Shown piece by piece: positions 15,449 to 23,225 of a DNA stretch of 38,989 bases. The translations under genes and the position numbers were made by a program. Numbering within the stretch: the first letter of the stretch is position 1; every line of letters begins with the position of its first letter. Under the pieces are notes generated by a model. It made no database searches and was not told the DNA's origin. It saw nothing but the letters and a program-made list of their open reading frames with translations. Source of the stretch: Pseudonocardia nigra (lineage in GTDB: Bacteria; Actinomycetota; Actinomycetes; Mycobacteriales; Pseudonocardiaceae); assembly GCF_019396355.1 (NCBI RefSeq), contig NZ_JAHKRK010000051.1, forward strand, positions 1-38,989, given 5' to 3'.

Positions 15449-15745
15449 GTGAGTAACGGCCGCGCTGCGCTGACGCGGCGGGAGCGTCGGGCACTACGTG
15501 CTACCGAGAAGCTGCTCGCTGCGGAAGATCCAAAGCTGGCCGCCGCGCTCGCCACGGAAGCCGCACGGGTCGACCGGGTTCCGGAGCGGCTCGCGGGCGC
15601 CTTGATCGTGGTGGCCGGGCTCCTGCTGGCCGGTGGAGTCCTCGCGAACGATGCGTCGATGCGCATGGGCGCGCTCCTCGTTGCGATGGTGACCCTCCCG
15701 GTCATTCTGGTGGTGGCCACAGCGCGCAGGACATCTGGTGGATGA
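15449..15745 (+). CDS. DUF3040-type small membrane protein
   Basis: About 98 residues. The N-terminal part LTRRERRALRATEKLLAAED then PKLAAAL is the DUF3040 signature (an amphipathic helix followed by EDPK). Two hydrophobic helices follow: AGALIVVAGLLLAGGVL and MGALLVAMVTLPVILVVATA. Function is unknown; such proteins are frequent in actinobacteria. The GTG at 15449 gives the family's normal length. The frame is open further up to an ATG at 15332, but that lies inside the ArsR operator and the added residues have no similarity. Arsenic-linked regulation is possible from position only. Confidence 0.65.
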   Translation: MSNGRAALTRRERRALRATEKLLAAEDPKLAAALATEAARVDRVPERLAGALIVVAGLLLAGGVLANDASMRMGALLVAMVTLPVILVVATARRTSGG

Positions 15746-15815
15746 GGCGGTGCACGTCCAGAGGGCCGGCAGGCGAGCGCGGAGCGGCGCCCTCCCTGGC
15801 TCGGACGCTCGATTG

Positions 15816-15848
15816 GTTCACATTTCGTTGGTGTCCGGTTCATGTTCG
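15816..15848 (+). promoter_or_regulatory. PHO box upstream of phoX
   Basis: Three contiguous 11-base direct repeats: GTTCACATTTC (15816-15826), GTTGGTGTCCG (15827-15837) and GTTCATGTTCG (15838-15848). Units 1 and 3 match the PhoP consensus well, making this the stronger of the two PHO boxes. It lies about 100 bases before the phoX start. Confidence 0.85.
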
Positions 15849-15948
15849 TGTCTTCCCGCAGGTCCCACGCCCGCATACCGTGCTGCCGGACCCGGTTCAG
15901 CCGATTCAGCGATTGACTGCCGCCTCGACCCCCCACCACGGAGCCGTA

Positions 15949-18024
15949 ATGCCCTCGTGTGACCAGCCGCAGCACCAGCCTCCGGCGCTGCTCCCCCTCA
16001 CGCTCGCTCACCCAGGCGGGCGTTCGGCATTGACCTGCCGCTACCGCTGCGGCAGCGCCTGCGCCCACCCGGCACCCAACCCCACATCCAACCCGTACTT
16101 CGGCGACCTCGTCACGGAGGCCCTGTCGCGCCGCTCGCTGCTGCGCGCAGCAGCGGTGATCGGGCTGGCCGGTGCCGCGGGAGGCGCCCTTGCAGGAACG
16201 GCAGCTGCGGCGCCCGCCGGACGCACCAGCCCCGTCGGGGCGGGTGCCGCACGCGGCCTCGACTTCACCCCGGTCGCGCCCAACACCGCCGATGCCGTGA
16301 CCGTCGCTGACGGTTACACGCAGCAGATCGTCGTGCGCTGGGGCGAGCCCATCGTCGCCGGCGCGCCCGCGTTCGAGCCCAATGGCCAGACGGCCGAAGC
16401 GCAGGCCGGGCAGTTCGGATACAACTGCGACTACCTCGCCGTTATGACCGGGCACAAGCACCAGCTCGTCATGGTGGCCAACCACGAGTACACCGACGAG
16501 CCTCTCATGTTCGCCGGGTACGACGAGGAGAACCCGACGCGGGAACAGTTCGAGATCGCCCTCGCCGCGCACGGTATGTCCGTCGTGGTCCTCGACGAGG
16601 ACCCGAAGGGCCCCGGGCTGCGGGTCGCGGCCGGCCACGAGCTGAACCGGCGCATCACCGGAAGCACGCCACTGCAGCTCACGGGCCCGGCGGCCGGATC
16701 CGAATTCCTGCGTACCTCCGCCGATCCCGAGGGCACGACGGTCCTCGGCACGCTGAACAACTGTGGTGGCGGCACCACCCCGTGGGGCACCGTCCTGTCG
16801 GGCGAGGAGAACTTCAACCAGTACTTCGGCAACGGCGAGGCCGTCACCGACCCGGCAGCGGCCGAGCGTCTCAAGCGATACGGCCTCGCCAACGGCGCCA
16901 CCGACCGCAAGTGGGAGCGGTTCGACAGCCGGTTCGACGTGTCGAGCGAGCCGAACGAGGTCAACCGGCACGGATACATCGTCGAGATCGACCCGTTCGA
17001 CCCGGAGTTCGTCCCGCGCAAGCGCACCGCCCTGGGCCGGTTCAAGCACGAGGCCGCCGAACCGCGCCTCACCGGGGACGGGCGCGCCGTGCTGTATATG
17101 GGCGACGACGAGCGCTTCGACTACCTCTACAAGTACGTCTCCCGCGACAAGATGAAGAAGGGCAACAGCCGCCGCGCCCGCGAGCACAACCTCACGCTCC
17201 TGGACAACGGCACCCTCTACGTCGCGAAGTTCGCCGGCAACAGCCCGGCCGCGGAGATCGACGGCACGGGCACCCTGCCGTCCGACGGCGCCTTCGACGG
17301 AAGCGGCGAATGGCTCCCGCTCGCGAGCGACGACGAGTCCTTCGTGCCGGGGATGACCGCCGCCGAGGTGTACGTCTTCACCCGGCTCGCCGCTGACAAG
17401 GTGGGCGCCACGAAGATGGACCGCCCCGAGGACGTCGAGCCGAACCCCGGCACCGGCGTGGTCTACGTCGCGCTGACCAACAACACCGACCGTGGAGCCG
17501 ACGGCAAGGCCGGTGTCGACGAGGCCAACCCGCGCGTGGGTAACAAGCACGGGCAGGTCATGGAACTCACCGAGGCGAAGAACGACCCTGCCGCGACCAC
17601 CTTCGGCTGGAACCTCTTCCTCGTCTGCGGCGATCCGGACGACCCGAGCACCTACTTCGCGGGCTTCCCGAAGGACCAGGTGAGCCCGATCTCCTGCCCG
17701 GACAACGTCGCCTTCGACGAGCACGGCAACCTGTGGATCTCCACAGATGGCAATGCCCTCGAGTCCAACGACGGGCTCTTCGGCCTCGCCGTCACGGGGA
17801 AGCAGCGCGGGCAGGTCAAGCAGTTCCTGACCGTGCCGATCGGCGCCGAGACCTGCGGCCCGATCATTCAGCGCGAGCGGGTCTTCGTCGCCGTCCAACA
17901 CCCGGGCGAGGTCGACGGCGCAACGGTCGAGACCCCGGTCTCGACGTGGCCTGACGGGCCGGGCAACCTCGCCCGCCCCTCGGTGGTCATCGTGCATCGG
18001 CAGGGCCGCCCGATCGGTTCCTGA
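15949..18024 (+). CDS. phoX: PhoX-family (DUF839) Tat-exported phosphatase
   Basis: A 691-residue protein of the PhoX/DUF839 family, whose characterised members are secreted calcium- and iron-dependent alkaline phosphatases releasing phosphate from phosphoesters. The N-terminal region GGRSALTCRYRCGSACAHP is typical of actinobacterial members. A Tat signal follows (SRRSLLRAAAVIGLAGAAGG, residues about 64-83). Body motifs include NCDYLAVMTGHKHQLVMVAN and HEYTDE, WGTVLSGEENFNQYFG, the Cys/Glu-rich metal region, and RPEDVEPNPGTGVVYVALTN. ATG 15949 has GGAG upstream. The PHO box at 15816-15848 places it under phosphate-starvation control with pst. A perfect terminator hairpin follows. Confidence 0.93.
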   Translation: MPSCDQPQHQPPALLPLTLAHPGGRSALTCRYRCGSACAHPAPNPTSNPYFGDLVTEALSRRSLLRAAAVIGLAGAAGGALAGTAAAAPAGRTSPVGAGAARGLDFTPVAPNTADAVTVADGYTQQIVVRWGEPIVAGAPAFEPNGQTAEAQAGQFGYNCDYLAVMTGHKHQLVMVANHEYTDEPLMFAGYDEENPTREQFEIALAAHGMSVVVLDEDPKGPGLRVAAGHELNRRITGSTPLQLTGPAAGSEFLRTSADPEGTTVLGTLNNCGGGTTPWGTVLSGEENFNQYFGNGEAVTDPAAAERLKRYGLANGATDRKWERFDSRFDVSSEPNEVNRHGYIVEIDPFDPEFVPRKRTALGRFKHEAAEPRLTGDGRAVLYMGDDERFDYLYKYVSRDKMKKGNSRRAREHNLTLLDNGTLYVAKFAGNSPAAEIDGTGTLPSDGAFDGSGEWLPLASDDESFVPGMTAAEVYVFTRLAADKVGATKMDRPEDVEPNPGTGVVYVALTNNTDRGADGKAGVDEANPRVGNKHGQVMELTEAKNDPAATTFGWNLFLVCGDPDDPSTYFAGFPKDQVSPISCPDNVAFDEHGNLWISTDGNALESNDGLFGLAVTGKQRGQVKQFLTVPIGAETCGPIIQRERVFVAVQHPGEVDGATVETPVSTWPDGPGNLARPSVVIVHRQGRPIGS

Positions 18025-18036
18025 TCGTTTCACTCT

Positions 18037-18072
18037 CGAAGAGCCCGGCCGCGATCGCGGCCGGGCTCTTCG
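18037..18072 (+). terminator. Intrinsic terminator after phoX
   Basis: A 36-base perfect palindrome (18-bp arms, starting CGAAGAGCCCGGCC) 12 bases after the stop codon, followed by a moderately T-containing stretch. Confidence 0.85.
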
Positions 18073-18251
18073 GCGTCTTCGCCCGTCGGTGTGGCGCCGA
18101 GCGCACAGTCAGCTTGCGGCGCCGCTCGCAGCCGTCTCGATTTCGGCGCAACCTCTACCGCCAATGCGCCTGCCAGCGAGTGGCGCGGGCAGGCCGATGA
18201 GTGTGTGGCCGAGTGGTTCGACCTAATGGGGGGTCTTGCATCGGCCGGAGA

Positions 18252-18513
18252 TGCGCTCAGGGCCGCGCGGGCCGAGGAACTACCCCGATGGACCGCCTGC
18301 GGCGGGGGCCTGTCGGCCCTTGGCTTAGCACGGCCGACCTCCCGGTCAAGGGCGCTGCGCTGCGCTCCGCGTCGCTGCGCGACGGCCCTGCGGGCCGCCC
18401 GTGACCGCGAGCCTCCACGGCCGTGCTGGGACGCCTTGCGGCGGCGGGGGAACAGCGCCCCGCCACCCCAAGGGGACAGGCCGACAGGCCCAGGGCGTCG
18501 GGAGGCCAGCATG
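18252..18513 (+). repeat. 262-bp structured dispersed repeat, copy 2
   Basis: This is the second copy of the block at 658-919, in the same orientation. In this copy the outer stem GGGCCTGTCGG / CCGACAGGCCC is perfect over 11 bp. The AGCACGGCCG / CGGCCGTGCT stem is unchanged. The inner hairpin CGTCGC-TGC-GCGACG keeps its stem while its loop differs from copy 1, and the next hairpin is longer (CGGCCC-TGC-GGGCCG). The hairpin before the end re-forms with shifted pairing (GGCGGGG / CCCCGCC). Stem retention despite divergence suggests that structure matters. It lies 180 bases after the phoX terminator. Confidence 0.85.
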
Positions 18514-19363
18514 ACTAGCAGCAACGAGCAGAGCCCCCGAATCCGAAGGATCGCCTACGAACCGAGCGCGGCACTGATCCAGCCGCGCGTGATGGAGTGC
18601 CCGTACTGCGTTGCGTCGGTGCAGACCGCACCCGCCGATGTGGCGCCCGCGCCGGCGGTGCCGGTGCAGGCGGGAGTGGACCACGGTCTGCCGGACACCG
18701 AGCCCGTACGTGGCGAGGTGACACGGGTGCTGAGGCTGGTTCTCGAGGTGATCGACACTCGCCGACCTGCCCCCCAGTTGGCCGAGGTAGCGGTGCCGAC
18801 GACTGCTGCGGCCTCCACGGCGTCTTCGGCCGGACGGCACATCCGGACCGACAGCAGTCGCGAAGCGCGCGCAGGCTGCTGGCCCAGGCGGGCGGCGCCG
18901 GCGTAGCGCAGTACTGCGCTGGTGGCGCCGGCGGACAGCGCGGCGAGCAGCTGTCCGACGCCGAGTGCGCGCAGCAAGCGGTCGCTGGCGAGTAGGCGGG
19001 CACCGGGGGCGGCGTCGGTGAAGAACCCGGGCCTTCGGGTCGACGTCGATGCGCTCGGAAGCCGCAGCCCGGCGAGCGCGCTCGCGCTGATCAGCGGTGA
19101 CTCCCCGAGGTGGCGCGGCAGTGGTCAGGGGCCGGTGATGCCCAGCCGACGGGGGAGTGGGGGCGAGGGTGAGCCGGCTGGTCGGCAGCTCAGGGGTTGC
19201 GCCAAGCACCGCTACCCGAGACCTCTCCGAAGCCTCCGCCGTAACAGCAGGTGATCCGCCACCGACATACGAGTGACGAAGCTTCCAGTGGTCAGGCCGA
19301 TGTCCGAGACTGTCGGTGGTTGTTGCTCTAGTTGAGTGCATGGGTTGCTGTGGGGAGGCGAAC
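18514..19363. other. Region without a supported gene
   Basis: About 850 bases between the repeat and the small two-gene module. A minus-strand frame (18555-18977) gives SDRLLRALGVGQLLAALSAG and EDAVEAAAVVGTATSAN, which vaguely resembles a small membrane protein, but composition elsewhere in that frame is poor. It may be a decayed gene; I do not call it. Confidence 0.4.
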
Positions 19364-19549
19364 ATGACAGCTGAAGTGGTCACCATGAGCCGGGAGGACC
19401 TGCAGCAGCGGCGACGGGAGCTCCTCGCCAGGATCCCCGACGAGCGAGTGCTGCGGCAGCGCGCTCGTGAGCACGCCATCACCCCTGACGAGCGGGATGT
19501 CCTGATTGAGCTGGAGGAGGTCGACTTCCTCCTAGGGGATGATGGGTGA
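19364..19549 (+). CDS. Small acidic helical protein, first gene of a two-gene module
   Basis: A 61-residue protein: MTAEVVTMSREDLQQRRREL followed by LARIPDERVLRQRAREHAIT and PDERDVLIELEEVDFLLGDD. It is predominantly helical and charged, with an acidic C-terminus. GGGGAGG lies 5 bases before the ATG, which decides the start against an upstream GTG-type opening at 19316. Its stop codon overlaps the start of the next gene (GTGA), so translation is coupled. No family is recognised. Size, charge and coupling resemble an antitoxin or small partner protein, but this is inference. Base composition is less GC-rich than neighbours. Confidence 0.75.
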   Translation: MTAEVVTMSREDLQQRRRELLARIPDERVLRQRAREHAITPDERDVLIELEEVDFLLGDDG

Positions 19550-20253
19550 CGATCGACGTTCACCAAGCCGCACGTGAGTTCGGTCAGGAGTTGCAGGATC
19601 TCCTCGACGCGGTCCTGCCGAAGCGATGGAGTGTCGATCAGGCAGACCGGCAGATTGTAGTCCTGGCAGGTAGCAACAGCCGGTACGTTGTGCGTGTCGC
19701 GCAGCGGCACGGGCTGATCGAGTTGCTACGCAACGGCCATCATGTTGCGTACCTGCGTGTCGAGTATCACTGCACGGCCGACACGGCCCAGAACTACCTC
19801 GCCGTGCAGAAGTCGGACTTCGAACTCAGGAGCGCTGCGGACCGCGTGCCATTAGCGCGCCTCGACTACGTGTGGAACGCACACACGGTCCCCGCAGCGC
19901 ACTGGAACGTGCACGCCGAGCGCGGGGCTGTGTCCCACCTGCTCGGACGTACAAACCCTGATCACCCTGGCCTCGTCTCGAAGCTCCACTTCACAGTCGG
20001 CGGTAGCCGGATGCGGCCGTGCCTTGAGGACTTCATCGCGCTGTTTGTCTACGAGTTCAAGTTCGATCTCAGACCGGGTGCGCAGGCCATCCTCGAGGAA
20101 GGCCGCGAGCGCTGGAGGCGGAGACAGATCGGCGCTCTGGTCCGAGACGCACCTGATGAGGCAGTCCGGGTGCTGGGCGAGTTGGGCTACACGATCTTGC
20201 CACCAGCCTCTGGTCACGCACCCGCGAATACGGCTTCGCTGCGGCGCGCTTGA
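19546..20253 (+). CDS. Conserved hypothetical protein, second gene of the module
   Basis: A 235-residue cytosolic protein with no membrane segment. It starts at a GTG overlapping the preceding stop by four bases. Distinct stretches are RWSVDQADRQIVVLAGSNSR, then HWNVHAERGAVSHLLGRTNP, LHFTVGGSRMRPCLEDFIAL and RERWRRRQIGALVRDAPDEA ending RVLGELGYTI. The HxHAERGAxSHLL and VGGxRxRPCLEDF motifs recall an uncharacterised actinobacterial family; the His and Glu residues could be catalytic or metal-binding, but no fold is assigned. It may be the effector of a toxin-antitoxin-like or defence-like pair. Third codon positions are less GC-rich than in the flanking chromosome, suggesting acquisition. Confidence 0.78.
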   Translation: MTIDVHQAAREFGQELQDLLDAVLPKRWSVDQADRQIVVLAGSNSRYVVRVAQRHGLIELLRNGHHVAYLRVEYHCTADTAQNYLAVQKSDFELRSAADRVPLARLDYVWNAHTVPAAHWNVHAERGAVSHLLGRTNPDHPGLVSKLHFTVGGSRMRPCLEDFIALFVYEFKFDLRPGAQAILEEGRERWRRRQIGALVRDAPDEAVRVLGELGYTILPPASGHAPANTASLRRA

Positions 20254-20454
20254 GATGACGAGTGCCTGGCTGTCGCCATCAGCGTTTCCGCCTCGGCGCT
20301 CGCCGTGGTTCGGCCGCACGACCATCCAATGTGGACGTAGTGGCAATCACGATGACGGCGAAGCTCCGTCGTTCGCTGCCACGGAGGGCAATCCGTACAA
20401 GGGCGATGCTGCTGTGACCAGCGGCATGCACGTGATCCGGGAGCGGGCTCCGAT

Positions 20455-20498
20455 CTTTTAATCCGCGGGTTGTGGGTTCGATCCCCACGGGGCCCACC
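20455..20498 (+). other. tRNA 3'-half fragment (Lys-type), candidate attachment site
   Basis: The sequence comprises an anticodon-loop remnant CTTTTAA, the 3' anticodon stem TCCGC, a 5-base variable loop, a complete T arm (GTGGG-TTCGATC-CCCAC, 20472-20488), the acceptor 3' strand GGGGCCC (20489-20495) and ACC. The D arm and the 5' half are absent, and the bases before CTTTTAA do not pair. The reading TTT implies tRNA-Lys. A tyrosine-integrase remnant begins about 85 bases away, so this is most likely an attachment-site copy left by an integrated element. Confidence 0.8.
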
Positions 20499-20582
20499 GG
20501 TTCGGCATGTCAGGGCGATGCGCCCCTTCCTCGGCCAAGATCGAAGCAAGCCTCGGGCGCATGATGCGACGTCCGGGGCCGA

Positions 20583-20830
20583 CAGCCCTTCGAGGACATC
20601 GCCCGTCTGCCGGTCGGTGGGTCGGCGGCCGAGGTAGCGGTCCTGGGTCATGCTCACCGTCGAGTGGCCGAGCTGATCGGCAGTCTTCCTCGTCGTCGCC
20701 TCGGCGTCGTAGAGGAAGATCGCGACGGCTCTTCGCAGGTGGTGGGTGACCAGCCCGTCCAGGTCGAGCCCGGACCGGACCTCCCTCCACACGCGGCGGA
20801 CGTTCGAGGGGTCGCGCCGACCGCGCCGAC
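20583..20830 (-). pseudogene. Tyrosine recombinase (phage-type integrase), C-terminal remnant
   Basis: In the minus strand about 80 residues of a catalytic domain are readable: DPSNVRRVWREV, then THHLRRAVAIFLYDAEATTR and KTADQLGHSTVSMTQDRYLG then RRPTDRQTGDVLEGL. The HxLRR box, the GH dipeptide and the Tyr nucleophile in RYLGR are all present. The N-terminal core-binding domain and the first catalytic Arg are missing, and upstream sequence belongs to other frames or to the prenyl synthase gene. The frame has no proper stop after VLEGL. This is the remains of an integrase that used the adjacent tRNA site. Confidence 0.8.
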
Positions 20831-20917
20831 TCGCTCCCTCTACCTCCGGCCCGGTCGCGGCCGGCTGCCGGCCCGCGCTCACCCCGAAACGGCAGCCCGT
20901 CCGCGACGGATGAGTAG

Positions 20918-21703
20918 CTACCTTCCGAAACGACGCTGGCGGCGGGTGAAGTCGCGGAGGGCTCGCAGGAAGTCGACCCGGCGGAAGCCGGGCCAGTAGG
21001 CGTCGCAGAAGTACAGCTCCGAGTGCGCGGACTGCCACAGGAGGAAACCGGACAGCCGCTGCTCGCCGCTGGTCCGAATGATCAGGTCTGGGTCGGGCCT
21101 GCCAGCGGTGTACAGACGGGCGGCGATGGCCTCATCCGTGACTCGCGCGGCCACCTCTCGCAACGTGGAACCCGAGCGGGCCTCGTCGTCGAGGAGTGGC
21201 CGCAACGCGTCGACGATCTCCATCCGCCCGTCGTAGCCAACGGCCATCGTGATGTGCGCGCCGGTCGTGCAGTCGCGGGTCACCTCCTCGGCGAGCTTCA
21301 GGGCGTGGGCTGTCGAATCGGGCAGGACATCGATTCGACCGGCAGGGTGTACCTGCCACGAGGAGTCGGGCCGGGCCAGGCGCTCGATCACGAGACTCTC
21401 GATGACGTCGAGCAAGTACTCGACCTCGGTGGCGTCGCGCTTGCGGAGGTTGTCGACGGAGGCGATGTAGACCGTGACGTTGGCGATGCCCAGCTCCCGG
21501 CACCAGCCCAGCACCTCATCGACATGCTCTGCGCCGTAGCGGTGTCCGAGGCTGGGGTTGTGCATGCCCATCTGGCGCGCCCAACGGCGGTTGCCGTCCA
21601 TGACGAGACCGACGTGCCGGGGAAGTGCTCCCGCGGTCAATTGCGCGCGAAGCCACCGCTCGTACAGGCGATAGAGCGGGAGCATGAGCCCGTCATGCCT
21701 CAT
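20918..21703 (-). CDS. uppS: Short-chain Z-isoprenyl diphosphate synthase (Rv1086-like)
   Basis: A 261-residue cis-prenyltransferase. HVGLVMDGNRRWARQMGMHN carries the catalytic Asp in MDGNRRWAR. DLIIRTSGEQRLSGFLLWQS and AHSELYFCDAYWPGFRRVDF are the diphosphate-binding and dimer regions. The end, FLRALRDFTRRQRRFGR, is close to that of mycobacterial Rv1086, which makes (2Z,6E)-farnesyl diphosphate as a primer for decaprenyl phosphate. So it is probably an early step of cell-wall lipid carrier synthesis, although a long-chain UppS activity cannot be excluded. ATG 21703 was chosen; ATGs at 21727 and 21685 are alternatives. The 3' end lies about 90 bases from the integrase remnant. Confidence 0.9.
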   Translation of the reverse strand: MRHDGLMLPLYRLYERWLRAQLTAGALPRHVGLVMDGNRRWARQMGMHNPSLGHRYGAEHVDEVLGWCRELGIANVTVYIASVDNLRKRDATEVEYLLDVIESLVIERLARPDSSWQVHPAGRIDVLPDSTAHALKLAEEVTRDCTTGAHITMAVGYDGRMEIVDALRPLLDDEARSGSTLREVAARVTDEAIAARLYTAGRPDPDLIIRTSGEQRLSGFLLWQSAHSELYFCDAYWPGFRRVDFLRALRDFTRRQRRFGR

Positions 21704-21878
21704 GCGGCAACGATAGCCCTGGCCCACAGCTTGAGATCAACTGCTGCGGGCTCCGCCCGCACCCGGCACCGTTGGTCGGTTAGGTTGCGACGAACGCGCC
21801 GTTCGTCGGGATCCATCGGCGGTGGCGGCGGGGGCAGGCGTCACGCGGCCCCCGAGGTCGCACGACGGAGGGACGGGC

Positions 21879-22658
21879 ATGGCGGAGGACAGCCACCGGG
21901 AGAACGGCACGGAGTACGGCGGCCGCGGTGAGCCGTCCGAGCGCAACTCCGGCCGTTACGCCGGGCGGGAGGACCTGGGGGGTCCAGCTCAGCGAGCTGG
22001 CGCGCGACCTGCAGTCGGAGCGCTCGGTGCAGGACGTCCTCGACGAGATCGTCGCCGCGGCGGTGGGCAGCGTTCCGGGGGCGGAGCGGGCGGGCATCAG
22101 CCAGGTGCAGGGCCGCCGTCGCGTCGACACCACCGCGGCCACGGCCGAGGTGGTCCGCCGCGTAGACCAGGCGCAGTACGACACCGGTGAGGGTCCGTGC
22201 CTGAGCACCGTCTACGAGCAGCGCACCGTGCGGGTACCGGACCTGCGCTCCGAGCAGCGGTGGCCCCGGTTCGCCGCGCGTGCGGTGGAGCTGGGGGGGT
22301 CGGGTCGATGCTGTCGTTCCAGCTGTACGTGCGCGAGGAGGACCTGGGGGCGCTCAACCTGTACAACGCGCGGGCCGGCGGCTTCGACGACGAGTCCGAG
22401 CACGTCGGGCTCCTGCTCGCGGCCCACGCCGGGGTGGCGCTGGCCGGGGCGCAGCGCGAGCAGCGCCTGCGCACGGTCGTCGACACCCGCGACCTCATCG
22501 GGCAGGCCAAGGGCATCCTCATGGAGCGCCACAAGGTCGACGCCGATCAGGCGTTCGCGATGCTGGTGCGGGCGAGCCAGAACGCCAACCGCAAGCTGCG
22601 CGACGTGGCCGAGCACCTCACCGCCAGCGGAGAGCTCGCCGTCGGGCCGCGGGGCTGA
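21879..22658 (+). pseudogene. GAF-ANTAR regulator with two homopolymer frameshifts
   Basis: ATG 21879 (GGAGGG upstream) opens MAEDSHRENGTEYGGRGEPS. After a six-G run (21977-21982) the sensible sequence is one frame over: VQLSELARDLQSERSVQDVL then a GAF domain (GAERAGISQVQGRR, YDTGEGPCLSTVYEQRTVRV). After a seven-G run (22293-22299) it shifts again to VGSMLSFQLYVREEDLGALN and the ANTAR domain (TRDLIGQAKGILMERHKVDA, ANRKLRDVAEHL). GAF-ANTAR proteins bind nascent RNA hairpins to prevent termination after sensing a signal. As written it is broken; correcting both G runs gives a protein of about 259 residues. Sequencing error, slipped-strand phase variation or decay are all possible. Confidence 0.85.
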
Positions 22659-22686
22659 ACGCCCGTTCCCGTCGTGCCGCCGCCGC

Positions 22687-23031
22687 TCACGCGGCGAACA
22701 GCGCCAGCGAGCCGACCACCGGCGCCATGTTGACCAGCGGGAACGGAATGTGGGAGTACCAGCGTGCCCGCACCACGGTGATCACCGCCCCGGCGAAGTA
22801 CAGCACCAGGCCGATCCCGGCCAGCACCCCGACGACCGGCACGACCAGGCCGACGAGCAGGCCTGCCGCCCCGGCGGCCTTGGCTACCCCGAGCCACGGC
22901 CACCACGAGCGGGGGACGCCGTACTCGGCCAGGGGCTGCACGACCCACGCGGCGCGGAAGAACACGGAGCCGGCCGAGAAGCCCGCCATGGCGGCGGCCA
23001 GCAGGGTGACGACGATGTAGGCGGTGGACAT
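22687..23031 (-). CDS. DoxX-like membrane protein
   Basis: A 114-residue four-helix membrane protein: MSTAYIVVTLLAAAMAGFSA, then VPRSWWPWLGVAKAAGAAGL, VVPVVGVLAGIGLVLYFAGA and a final helix around NMAPVVGSLALFAA. The conserved KAAGAAGLL and ARWYSHIPFPL stretches are typical of the DoxX-like family of small membrane proteins, whose role is poorly defined and probably redox-related. GAGGAG lies 5 bases before the ATG. It is convergent with the GAF-ANTAR gene and is intact, unlike the DoxX remnant at 2635-2906. Confidence 0.85.
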   Translation of the reverse strand: MSTAYIVVTLLAAAMAGFSAGSVFFRAAWVVQPLAEYGVPRSWWPWLGVAKAAGAAGLLVGLVVPVVGVLAGIGLVLYFAGAVITVVRARWYSHIPFPLVNMAPVVGSLALFAA

Positions 23032-23225
23032 CGGTGCTCCTCATCAGGTTGCGGACCCCGGGCTGCTCCGGCCCGGGCGTCTCGGGTTCGTCACCTCCTT
23101 GACCCGGCGCCTCGCCCGAATGTGACAGGGCGGCTCATCGGATGGCGGGGATGGCCGACGATCCCACTTGACGGGTGCCGGAAGGTGGACCCGATGCCTC
23201 GGAACCGCCGACAGAAGGGCCGCAC

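Noticed and set aside
15361..18033. An 890-codon minus-strand frame across phoX
   Set aside because: It is a shadow of the phoX coding strand: Val/Arg/Gly/Asp-rich and without family motifs.
18555..18977. Minus-strand frame of 140 codons with a hydrophobic N-terminus
   Set aside because: The first 30 residues resemble a membrane protein, but the remainder has no coherent composition and no start signal; at most a decayed gene.
20279..20497. Short minus-strand peptide VGIEPTTRGLKDRSPLP and similar
   Set aside because: This is the translation of the tRNA 3' fragment in antisense, a well-known false protein signature.
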